A stretch of DNA of 64,000 nt, taken from Hymenopus coronatus (Eukaryota > Arthropoda > Insecta > Mantodea > Hymenopodidae). The translations under genes and the position numbers were made by a program. Each line of letters begins with the position of its first letter. The stretch's first letter is position 1. Positions 22,096-31,526 of the stretch are shown piece by piece. The DNA lies in assembly GCA_030762935.1 (NCBI GenBank), contig CM060895.1, positions 41,654,001 to 41,718,000 of the forward strand, given 5' to 3'. The notes below the pieces were generated by a model that was not told the DNA's origin, did no database searches, and saw nothing but the letters and a program-made list of their open reading frames with translations.

Positions 22096-24342
22096 CAGAT
22101 GATGAGTGTGTTTATAGACTCGGTGGTTATCAGTGCCCTTCAAAAATAAATGTGCCTAAAACCAAGAGATAAAATCCAGAGGTAAAACAGCGGCTAAAGA
22201 AACAATATTCATGTTAAATACAAACTGCCCCGGAGAAAACCAGAGGTATATATCGGTCGGTAAAATAAAAACGCCGCTAAAACGAATAAAACCTCAAAAT
22301 AAGCCTTAGCTAAAGCACATGCTTCAAACGTTACAAACACATTTACCGCTCCACGGTAAATACATATAAAATACAATAAAAGGCAATAACATACAAGATA
22401 CTCTAAAACTCAATTGCAATAACAATTTAAGAACTATACCCACCGCTGTTTCATTGTCCACCAAAATCTCCGCGAGAGTACTTGCATTTGCAGAGCGGAG
22501 AGTATGTGTGGTAGAGCATTACAGTCCAGCAAAGCATGACGCACTGATAATGCTTCCCTACAGATCGGGGAGATAGGAGCAAGGCCTCTCTTAAAAATGT
22601 GACTGTTTTAAAAATACAATGACCAAGCCGCAAATCAGTCAATATCACCTGCTCTCGACGAGATTTACGAGAGGTTACCCAGTTTACAGGAAGATCCTTC
22701 ACTTCCCTGAGTTTGTTCCCGCGGAGAGACGACCATTCTTCATGGCAACAAGAAACCACCTCTCTCCAAACACAAGCCGAAGAAGATCGCAGAGGTAACC
22801 ATAGGAAGCACAGCACTGGGTTGCATTGCTGCCGTCTTAGCTGCCGAATCCGCCAGATCATTGCCCTGTAAGCCGACGTAACCAGGAATCCATGCAGACT
22901 CCACTTTTACACTGGAAGTGCGTAAAACCATGGGGTAGTGAGTGTACAACTCGCGAACACTGAAAGGCACTAAGAGACTCGCTGATTAGGAGGCACTCAT
23001 CCAAATTCCGACGGCAAGCGTAAAGAATGGCTCGATAAACGACCATGCACTTCAACAGTATAAATGGATGTGCCACTATGCAGACCAAAGTATAGGTGTC
23101 GTTCCCAGTAACAAATGCACAGCCAACACCGCCAGCACACTTAGTGCCGCCGGTGTATATAAAAGGCGGCCACTATAGTGGGATACAAATTCAAAAACAC
23201 CAGCACGTATACTGAATTCAAGCACCGCCAATTCCAGGTGGGATGTAACAAGTAGCCAAGGGAGGGTACTTCCTCTCCACGGGAAAACATGCGTCTTTCT
23301 GAAGCAGCTCGCGGAAAGGAAAACCTCCGGACCTGAGACTGAATGACAAGCTCCGGTATCGTTCGTCCAGAAAGGTATTGACAAAAGGGGGTAAACTTTG
23401 GATGCGAAGACATACTACTAAGCCCACAGCCATAATTACCCCACAGGACATCACGCCGGCATAAAGAGGGGGCTCTGCCGATTCAGCGTAAAGGCTAACA
23501 ACTGGGCTTGTTGGAAAAACCCCAATTGCCACACGTATGCCCTGGATATGGACTGCATCAAATCGTCTAGGCAAAGATGGACCAGCTGAAGGAGGAATAC
23601 TCAACGCAACCATAGTCCAACTTGGATCGAATCAGCGCACGATTACCACGCAGCAGTACTGTTCGATCTGCTCTCCAAGATAAGTTATTTGCTATCCGTA
23701 AAATATTAAGACAACGGCCACACCTCGCTTCAAGCTCTGCTATATGTGGTGAACAGTCAGTTTCCGATCGAATTCCAACCCCAGGAATTTGACCTCATCT
23801 GCACAGGGAAGTAAATCTGGCTCGAGTTGAGTGGGTGAAATTCGCCACCTACTGCGTCAGAAGTTAACGCAGACGGTCCTCTCAGTTAAACAACGAAAGC
23901 CATGTTTTGAGCTCCAATTCTTAAGTTGGTCTAAACACCAGTGCAGACGGTGTTCCAAAAAGTGTGTGCGCTGAGTAGTACAGAAAATTGCACAGACGTC
24001 CACAAACAATCAAGACAAAACACCTGGGGGAACATATTGCGATATAGAATTAATCGCTATAGCAAACAGCATCACACTTAGTACCAATCCCTGCGGCACT
24101 CCATTCTCTTGAATAAAAGGATTAGAAAAACCGCGCCAACCCTTACTCGAAAAACGCGGTTCCGTAGAACCTCCTGAATGAATAACGGAGGGGCCTACTT
24201 CGGTAGGTACGAGTTAAGCGCACCTGGGGGTTCCCGGGCCAGCTTTGACTCCCTCTGTGGGCAACCTTTGAGTATAGACCGTGGGTGGAGATCCCTTTCG
24301 GTGGAAAGGAAGATATGGTTGGTTGACGGTTGTATACCTGAG
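22096..24342 (-). mobile_element. LINE copy 9 with inverted 5' end
   Basis: 3' block at about 22110, then RNase H remnants (22970-22451: VKVESAWIPGYVGLQGNDLA), post-RT (23613-23076) and RT (to about 24180) in many frames. From about 24181 to 24342 the sequence is LINE 5'UTR in the opposite orientation. Read on the plus strand it is the reverse complement of the 5'UTR block seen at 17100-17330. This layout fits a 5' inversion formed during integration (twin priming). Confidence 0.72.
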
Positions 24343-24904
24343 CCTGACCTGACGATGATGTCATTGAATTCAAGGGTTACTCAAAAAGTGCTCATGTACC
24401 CTCTTGGTACACGCAGATATTGAGTCAAGTGTTGACCAAAGCAAATCTTGCGAGCCAAAGAGCTGACATAGCTGGACATGAGTTCAGCAACATTAAAGGT
24501 TGTAAATCGTCATGATCCATTACTGTCGAAATTCATGTTATTTAGGGGATTAAACGCAAGCAAGGACTTCTTCACCCAATTAAGGAAGTTGCTGATCAAT
24601 TCATTAAAATCTTCTCGAAAAACGGAACTCGTGCATACGACTCTCCAGAACGAGCATGATTTTAACAAAGCAAATCATTATCACGTCTGTTGTAGACACT
24701 TTTAAGAGTCTGACAGACATTTACGTCATCTTAAAGGATACTATTTAGTAGTAGCTCATATTAAACGTAATCTCAACCGGAAATTGCCCAATTTTTACCC
24801 ATACTCCAGCACTGCATGTCAAGTTATAATAGCCACTTTCTCATCCGACACTTGAACTATGACAGTGCCCTTATATCATGTATTAAAAATATTTGACATT
24901 CATA
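24343..24904. other. Intergenic sequence, nothing recognised
   Basis: A 75-codon open frame at 24478-24705 is not recognised. No repeat boundary is evident. Confidence 0.45.
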
Positions 24905-26786
24905 AAAAGTACAGAAGGCAGAAGGTTATGTTTGTGTGTACTTTAGGATATATGGATGCTATTGCTCTCCAAATATATTACTGGACGAGTTTAAGAGAGA
25001 AGTAGGCACCATAATGCACGACAGTAGATCATTAGGAGAAAACATACTTGGGGATTTAAATATTAGGTCTCCACAATGGGTTGCACACCTGACAAGCGAG
25101 GTAAATTCTGGGTTGAGTGGATGGCGAAATTGGGCCTAGTAGTGCATAATATAGGACAAATACCTACATTTGTAAAGGAGGTTATGAATCATTTATAGGT
25201 GTAACATGTTCAACTCGGATAGGCGCGGAAAAAATCATGAATTGGCAGGTGCTTGAGGAGTCACTAAATAGCCATAATTTTATATATTTCGAAATTAAGG
25301 AATTTGCCAAACGAAAGGATAGAAATATAGAAAATACTACGGCAGGGTATGACTGGGAGGTACTGATAATTATGAAGTGGAGGGCTGAGAGTAAAGATAA
25401 TGTGGTAGAAGAAAGAGGCCCAAAGGAACTAATTAAGGCAATGCAAGAAGACACTAAGGCTAGTCAAATATGCTCCTAGGAGCGACAACCCGCAGGTGCC
25501 ATATTGGGGATTAGGCGACCAAAGAAGGCGATGTATCCAGGGCAGACGTAAGGTAACAGAGCAAATAAGACACGGATTTCAGAACAAGATTTAGAAAGGT
25601 TAATAGCGGAGTATAGAGAGAATAGGAGCATACTTCCAAGATTCATAAAGGAAAACATGAAGAAAAGTTGGCAACAGGTGTGTGAAGAACTTGATGAAGA
25701 CATCTGGAGATTAGGATATAAACTGATTACCGTGCGTTTAACGAACAGAATGCCCATAAAATTGTCAGATATTAAGGAAACGACTGTTGTTAAGGGGCTA
25801 TTTCCGCGGACAGAAGATAAGCTAGAGGACAGTATAAAGTGCAATATAGATAGGCCATTCACCTCGGATAAATTACAGGAAGCTTCAAGCAACATGAAAT
25901 CTGGTATAAGGCCGGGTTTGGATGGTATTCCACCAGAAGTAGTGAAGCAAGCACTTGTAGTAACGCCGAAATGGATTTTAAAGGTATTAAGTAACATTTA
26001 ATGAGAAAGCAGGATTTTCTAGCCGAATGGAAGGTGGCCCAACTCGTATTGTTATTAAAACGGGGCAAGTCGCCAAAGATCTATCTGTCTATAAGCCATT
26101 GTCTGTTAAATATAATAAGTTATATGCAAGTCTGGTAAAACCAAGGCTGCATAAACAGACCAAGAAAGACGGTTTATGCTGCAATCAGTACGGTTTCAGG
26201 AAGAGAAAAACTACCACTGCAGCGATTAGAGCAATTAAAACAAGGGAAGACACCACTGAAAAGTGGGTTGCTGCAATCACATTAATGTGAAAAATGCATT
26301 TAACACCGCACCGTGGAGTTTAATAATAAACTGCAAAGAAGAGGTGTCTATTATATATATATATATATATACATACATACATATACATATATATATATAT
26401 ACATATGACAGTATTTCAATGAAATATACATAAAATTAGGAAACAAGAAAGAAGTTCGGGTAACCTCAAGTGAATCCCAAGGTTCAATCTCGGTACCTAC
26501 TTTCTGGAATATATTGTATAACGAAGTGTTATGTATTAAACTACCTAAGAGTGCAACTACACTAGGAATTGCAGATGACTTGGGGTTGATCATCACCGCC
26601 GTAGATGCAGAAGAGCTAATGTATAGAGCAAACGAATCCTTAATGCGCATTGATAGGTGGATGAAGACAAATAGATTATGCCTAGCGCCACAAAACACGG
26701 AAGCTGTTCTTTTAAAAGGGCCAAGGGCCAGATGTATATTTTAAAACATGAAATACTGTTCTTATACCCAAGAAAGCGGTGAGGTA
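24905..26786 (+). mobile_element. R1-like LINE ORF2, left part (endonuclease and RT), decayed and split by the Maverick
   Basis: Plus-strand fragments in order: endonuclease (about 24936-25139, with YCSPNILLDEFKRE and LGDLNIRSPQW), linker (25480-26001, with WQQVCEELDEDIWRLGYK and GLFPR), RT fingers (26027-26290, with YKPLSVKYNKLYASLVKPRL and NQYGFRKRKTT) and RT palm (26514-26744, with IADDLGLIITAVDAEEL and RLCLAPQNTEAVLL). These are R1-clade patterns. All parts are broken by frameshifts and stops. The coding sequence is cut at 26786 by the Maverick and resumes at 45020. Confidence 0.82.
26781..26786. repeat. Target-site duplication, left copy (GAGGTA)
   Basis: Six bases identical to 45020-45025 and directly abutting the terminal repeats. 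Six-base duplications are the rule for Maverick/Polinton insertion. Confidence 0.95.
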
Positions 26787-26947
26787 AGTAGTTAATATCC
26801 CAGATTAAGCAATGGATTAACGTTAATCCTGCCGCTAGTGGCGCTAGTATCGCTGTTAATCCGCGGATTAAGAGCGCTGTTGGGAGATTTGAAAACTAGC
26901 ACCAAGAGCGGAAGGATTATCGATAAATCCAATGGCTTAATCTGGGA
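26787..26947 (+). repeat. Left terminal inverted repeat of the Maverick
   Basis: About 161 bp, matching the reverse complement of 44851-45019 with few differences and a small indel near the middle. It begins with AG, as Polintons usually do. Within it, the outer CCCAGATTAAGC (from about 26799) recurs inverted near its inner edge (GGCTTAATCTGGG, ending 26947), and a 16-bp perfect palindrome TTAATCCGCGGATTAA sits near the centre (26856-26871). The end can therefore fold on itself. Confidence 0.93.
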
Positions 26948-27189
26948 TGTGAGTGTGGGTAATTCGAAAGTGGATTAACGTGTGGAAGTGATGATGACGG
27001 AAGCTGGGGATGAAAAGAGGGAATGGTGTGAAATGCAGAAGTAAAAATGGCATGCGGAAGTGACGTGTAGTGATTTGATTGGAGAAAATAAGGTGCGATG
27101 TGAATGGTGGATGGGTAGGAAAGAATGGCGGGGATTGGTGGAAATAAAACGCTTGGTGATAGGTTGGCGTGAATAGGAAAAGATAAAGG

Positions 27190-27197
27190 TATAAAAG
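27190..27197 (+). promoter_or_regulatory. TATA box of the left-end gene
   Basis: TATAAAAG 42 bases before the ATG at 27232. An equivalent TATAAAAAG lies 39 bases before the ATG of the homologous gene in the second, decayed element (48545), so position and sequence are conserved between two families. Confidence 0.7.
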
Positions 27198-27231
27198 GGG
27201 AGGTGGTGGATGGAAAAGGGAGATTGCAAGG

Positions 27232-28443
27232 ATGATTGTAATAGCGTTGATGGTGGTGGCAGTTGCCAGCGCGGAGAGGAGCTGCGATAGTTTTGGGAGG
27301 TGTGGGTTCGAGTTGAATGGCGAGACGGGTCATTTGGAAAATGTGACAAGATGTGATAAGGATTATGAATTGTTGCTAACTGTACATGCGTATACCGGAA
27401 AGGGAGTGGGTGTAGGTTTGGGTCTGACTTTATTAACCTAGGTACACTTAAAAACGTGTATAATTGTTTAAAACCGATAACGAGATGTCAGAGGGGGCGG
27501 AGATGTTCAGGGATGATGTACGGGAAAGTGAAGTTTGGACAGCTTGAATGTCCAGAGGGGTATGTTGGAACAGGAAGATGCGGGTGTGAAAAGGGAGAAG
27601 CTAGGGATGAAGCCAGGTGTGAATTTTATAAAACACCGGTGAGAATGTATGCTAGCGACAACAGCTCGATTCTTGTTGAGATGGTAGATTGTAGTTTGTT
27701 GATGGAAACGATAGATTTGCCGGAAGGGTTGGAATTGGATTGGAAATTGACTCCGGAGGAAAGCGAACTTGTGATGGCGTATAGTGTGGTAAATGAGATG
27801 AATTCCTACTTTTCTGAAAATTTTGTGTATATGTTTGGGAAATGTGGCGATGGTGAGTGGCAGCTGAACTTAGGTGGTGGGAGGAAAGTAAGTGGAAGGG
27901 TGAAGAGGGCGTCTAGGTGGTCTGCGGAGGGGAGTTTGAAGGTAAATTCGGAATGTAATGGGAATGGTGGGGATGTAGGAAGGGTGTCGGTGAGTAGTAT
28001 AAGAAAAGCGGCATCACAGAGGTGCAAAAAGGAAAATAAATGCGATGAAACAAAAAATAAAAAAGGAATGCGAGAATAAATTGAAGGAAGTAAAGAAGGA
28101 GAATGAGGGGGTGAATAAGGAGAAACAAGAGTGTGAAGAGAGGGTAAGACAAATGCGAGGGATGATGGAAAGAATGAGAAAAGAACTGGAGGAGAAACAT
28201 GAGAATGTGACGAAGCAACAGACATTGGTAAACAGAATAAAAGGAAATGTAGCTAAACTTTTTGAGGAATTTGAGGGGTTAAAGCATATGATTGGGAAAT
28301 TGGAAAACGCGTGCACTGGCGGGGTGGAGAATTTTCCCAATTATGAAACAACTTACGACGAAGAGGAGGAAGGTGAGGAAGATGGAGGAGGCGGTGAGGA
28401 AGAGGGGAACGAAGAACAAGAGATGGAATACGATGCTAATTGA
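27232..28443 (+). CDS. Left-end secreted or virion-surface-like protein with RVKR site and coiled coil (frame-broken)
   Basis: Three successive open frames (27232-27441, 27456-28079, 28045-28443) appear to be one gene of roughly 400 codons. The first frame starts with a signal-peptide-like MIVIALMVVAVASA and then Cys-containing sequence. The second is Cys rich (CGCEKGEARDEARCEFY) and has RVKR followed by ASRWSAEGSLK at about 27897, a furin-type site. The third is a highly charged coiled coil of about 90 residues with an acidic tail. Frame breaks lie near 27395-27410 and in the A-rich stretch at about 28045-28075. No C-terminal membrane anchor is visible. A decayed homologue at 48584-49700 keeps the RVKR site. 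Function is not established; a role at the particle surface or as a secreted factor is inference. Confidence 0.6.
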
Positions 28444-28997
28444 TGAGGAAGCTGAAATGGAATACATTCACTATTTGCAGCATATTTACATATTTCGTTT
28501 TACACTGTACTTGTTGATATGTTAGTTTTTGTGACAGCTATGAGAAATACCTGGATCGGGATAGGAACCCTAGCTAGGAGAGACACGATAAGGGTAAATT
28601 GAATACACAAGAAATGTAGTGGTTAAAATGAATATATTATGAGTACGCAGTCGTAAAAACAGTGCTTATTATTCTTTTTTTTTCTTGGCTACAATACAAT
28701 TAAAATAACATATCTGAGAAATGGATGTCAAAGAAATGAATACGGGTAAAACATTGTTTAAAAATGAGCATGGTGTAAGGAATATTTACAAAAATTGCAA
28801 AACATAAAATGGCCCGCGCAAAGGAGATCAAAGTTACATATTAAAAAAAAAAAAAAAAGTGTATGCAAAATGCTTACACTTCATATACATATAGGCAGAA
28901 TGTAAATACCATGGTACATACCTCAATGAAAATATATAGTGAAAAAACACATGACACAAAATAACCATGGAACATTGATTTCACAGAAATTACATTA
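28444..28997. other. AT-rich spacer between left-end gene and minus-strand block
   Basis: Non-coding in all frames apart from short chance ORFs. It contains poly-T and poly-A tracts (about 28674-28683 and 28843-28858) and lies between converging genes, so it probably holds both 3' ends. AATAAA-like signals are not clear-cut. Confidence 0.5.
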
Positions 28998-29237
28998 TTA
29001 CGCACACCGTGGGCATTCATAAAGGGAAACATACTGTTTGCTTATATGATTGTAAGGCAAAGTTTTATTGTGGAATATACATGCGCGCAGCGCTAAACAC
29101 TTTAAACACCTCGCATTATATGCATCAGTTTCTTGGTTGGTAGACAACCATACCGTGTAATGTTTAGTAATACACATTACCCGATGCTGCTCCGAGTACT
29201 TGGAATACCCGCACTTTACACAAGTGAAACCAGGCAT
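28998..29237 (-). CDS. Cys-rich small protein 1 (Maverick accessory)
   Basis: 79 residues from an ATG start. It has paired cysteines CVKC near the N-terminus, CLKC in the middle, and a C-terminal CPRC. The second half (CLKCLALRACIFHNKTLPYN then H) lines up with the second half of the neighbouring protein at 29261-29554, which has CLFCQAYRMCVILNYSTPYA then H. The two look like tandem duplicates. The spacing of CxxC pairs suggests a zinc-binding fold. A possible decayed homologue with the same C-terminal CPR ending is at 50259-50486 in the second element. Function unknown. Confidence 0.55.
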   Translation of the reverse strand: MPGFTCVKCGYSKYSEQHRVMCITKHYTVWLSTNQETDAYNARCLKCLALRACIFHNKTLPYNHISKQYVSLYECPRCA

Positions 29238-29260
29238 TGTGGTAATACAGTTTATTTGAT

Positions 29261-29554
29261 TTATGCCAAGTAATGTCTTAACACTCGAGGTTTACACTTA
29301 CAAGTAAAAGTATGTAAATGAGCATATGGTGTACTATAATTAAGTATCACGCACATGCGGTACGCCTGGCAAAATAAACAAGCAGGTTGGTAGACCGTAT
29401 TAGGTGTACCTATGATGTTTAGGAATTCAGAATCGTGACCACGGTGAATAAAATAATTTAACAGGTCGTCATTGGTAACAAAAGGCAATCTGCTAATAAT
29501 GTATTGCTTAGGATCTCTTTGTTCGCTAATTTTTAAAAACGGACAACAAGCCAT
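29261..29554 (-). CDS. Cys-rich small protein 2 (Maverick accessory)
   Basis: 97 residues from the first ATG (29554). The frame stays open 17 codons further upstream but only with a GTG, so that part is probably leader or intron. The start MACCPFLKISEQRDPKQYII is followed by a charged middle and a C-terminal Cys cluster, CLFCQAYRMC then CKCKP. Alignment of its C-terminal half with the adjacent protein at 28998-29237 indicates an old tandem duplication. Both are transcribed leftward, away from the divergent promoter region near 31 kb. Function unknown. Confidence 0.5.
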   Translation of the reverse strand: MACCPFLKISEQRDPKQYIISRLPFVTNDDLLNYFIHRGHDSEFLNIIGTPNTVYQPACLFCQAYRMCVILNYSTPYAHLHTFTCKCKPRVLRHYLA

Positions 29555-29718
29555 TAGAGGAATGAAAACTAAAACTAAACAAAAAAAATTACATTTTTTA
29601 AACACTTTTTTTTTTTAGGACACACAAAATTCAAACACAGAATGTGAAATTATTTTGCACACAAAAGAAAATTATAAGGCACTGTTTTTATTTCACTACA
29701 TACACAGTTCTATCGCAC

Positions 29719-30956
29719 TTAGGAAAGAAGGCGCCTCTTCTTTATATGTGCGTAGTGCACTCTCGGTGGGGATGGAGACAAAGGCACAAGGGGACGTATT
29801 GGCTGTGGACTTACCTTACGCTTTAGCGCAAGGCGCTTTCTGACGTCTGCTGTGATGGGCAGCGGCAGTGGAACGGCAAGCCGACTCACGTCGTCTTCGT
29901 CGTCGTGGGACGCCACATCGATCCCCAGAAATCGGATGTCGAAGCCGTCGTCGCCTTTGGAGGTGGCGTCCAGACACCAGTCAGTGCTACGGCGGGATGA
30001 GAACCCGGGTGTGCATGCCAAGTTAAATGCTGGTAATAAGTTTTTTTGGATGCCGGGAATGTGCCCGACAACAAAGGCACTAGAGCATGGAGGGGGGACA
30101 ATGGGGGAGGGGAAGGGGATCTAGGAGAGAAAGTCGTTTGGGTGAGGGGGTGATAGGATATGTCGCTGATGGAAACCGGTGTAGAGGTTCGAATGTTGGC
30201 AAAGGAGGGAGGAAAAGAAACAGTGGAGGAAGATGGTGATAGTATGTAGGAGGAGGAAGGGAAATCAGAAGAGGTGTCGGCGGGGGCGTCGCTGTCTGAT
30301 GAAATCTCAATCACCGAAGGCGACGGCGGCTGGGGTGACGACGGTTGGGGCGTCAGCGGCTGAGGCGACGGCGGCTGGGGCGACGACGGCGGAGACGGCG
30401 TGGCGTCTGAATCCTCGCTCTCGGATACTATGACGACGCTGGGCTGTTCAGGATACGAAGCCGGAGTGTCGAACACCGTAGGCGCTGGCGACACCTGGGT
30501 ACCGCGAGGAGTCGATCACCTGGGAGGCGTCTGATTCCTCTGAGATGGTGGCGCCTGGAGTCGAAGCAGGACTGCTTATGGGAGAAAACAGCTGCTCAGC
30601 CGTCAGCTCGGTAATACGAGCCACGTCAGATGAGTCTACACTGACGTGCAGCGACGATGGTGACTGGTGCGGTACCTCAATTTCAGCACCATATATGTCC
30701 TCTGGTTCAGCGTATGCCACTGATGTTGTGGTGGTGACTAATGATTGCTCCTGGGTGATGACTTGTCTGTATAGACGTCTAGTGTTCGGAGAACGAAAAA
30801 AAAACTTCGCTGGACAGGAGGACCTTGGAGATATGCTGAGTCTGCATAGTAGCACGTTGTACAGTAGCACGTTCGCAAGCGAGCGAGAGACTGGAAGTAA
30901 ACGCAGGAAGGCAGAGGTCCCATATTTAAAAGGACATTGGAACGTGCGTCATCCAA
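29719..30956 (-). CDS. Ser/Pro-rich acidic protein with SUMO-interaction-like motifs and basic C-terminus (frame-broken)
   Basis: Overlapping minus-strand frames form one apparent gene of about 380 codons. The likely ATG is at about 30848, within the open stretch 30956-30738, and a homopolymer (about 30787-30795) separates it from the main N-terminal frame (30870-30448). The middle frame (30494-29886) is Pro/Ser rich with repeated SPQPPSPQ units. It carries two motifs of SUMO-interacting type, VVIVSESEDSD and VIEISSDSD, each a hydrophobic core followed by acidic/Ser residues. The last frame (30021-29719) has basic clusters RKRLALKRK and KKRR, candidate nuclear signals. Breaks lie near 30450-30490 and 29990-30020. 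A nuclear regulator is a reasonable inference; no catalytic domain is seen. Confidence 0.5.
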
Positions 30957-31343
30957 TATGGCCGACGCGATAACAAGTTGTTAAAGAGCGTGTGAACTTT
31001 AAAAAATGCTGTGAGAACGGAAGCTCATTAGCACGAAAAACTTTAAATGTGGTTTTGTGGTGAATGGTAGGAAAATTTGGGTTTTATCGAAAGCGGATGT
31101 TGCGGTGGTTCGACGGTGGGACCGGAAGTACTCCGGAAAAAACACCCGATTAAAATTCTGGAAATTGTGGCGAGATAACGCACCGGGTGATTTAATGAGC
31201 TCTTTAACAGAACGCGCAGACGGAATTTGCGGCGATGATAAGGGTCCTTTAAAAACACGTGTCGATAAGCCGCTCGCAAGTGAGAAAGTGCTTTAAAGAT
31301 TTAAAAGAATATCGATTTTAGGCTTTCGAGGGATTTATGCGTA

Positions 31344-31378
<35 letters not shown>

Positions 31379-31526
31379 TAAGTAACCATTGTGTTAGAAA
31401 CAGGAAAGTTATTGGATGTGTGCGCGGGTAATAGCTAGTTGTGTATATTAAAATAATATAAAACTAAGATACTTTTGACTTGCGGAGTGTTTACATATAA
31501 TTTAAAAGAAGCAGGTAAAGAAAAAA
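30957..31526. promoter_or_regulatory. Divergent intergenic region between the minus-strand block and PolB
   Basis: Separates leftward and rightward transcription units. It contains a GT dinucleotide repeat (about 31349-31378) and an AT-rich ATATAATTTAAAAG stretch about 30 bases before the PolB ATG. A 79-codon frame at 31057-31296 (+) has no ATG start and is not recognised; it may be a chance ORF or an upstream exon. Confidence 0.45.

Noticed and set aside
27806..28340. Long minus-strand ORFs (Ser/Phe-rich) opposite the coiled coil
   Set aside because: They are antisense shadows of an AG-rich coding strand, giving low-complexity Ser/Phe/Leu peptides.
28998..29816. Splicing from the minus-strand Ser/Pro-rich gene (donor AAG/GTAAGT near 29816) into the Cys-rich ORF
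   Set aside because: The donor looks good, but none of the nearby acceptors joins in frame to the Cys-rich frame; each gives an immediate stop.
31057..31296. Separate gene upstream of PolB
   Set aside because: No ATG, no recognisable domain and no clear splice link; kept only as a remark in the divergent region.
31347..31380. Regulatory element made of GT repeats
   Set aside because: An ordinary dinucleotide microsatellite, like the TA runs at 4824 and 26352 and the ATT run at 18861.
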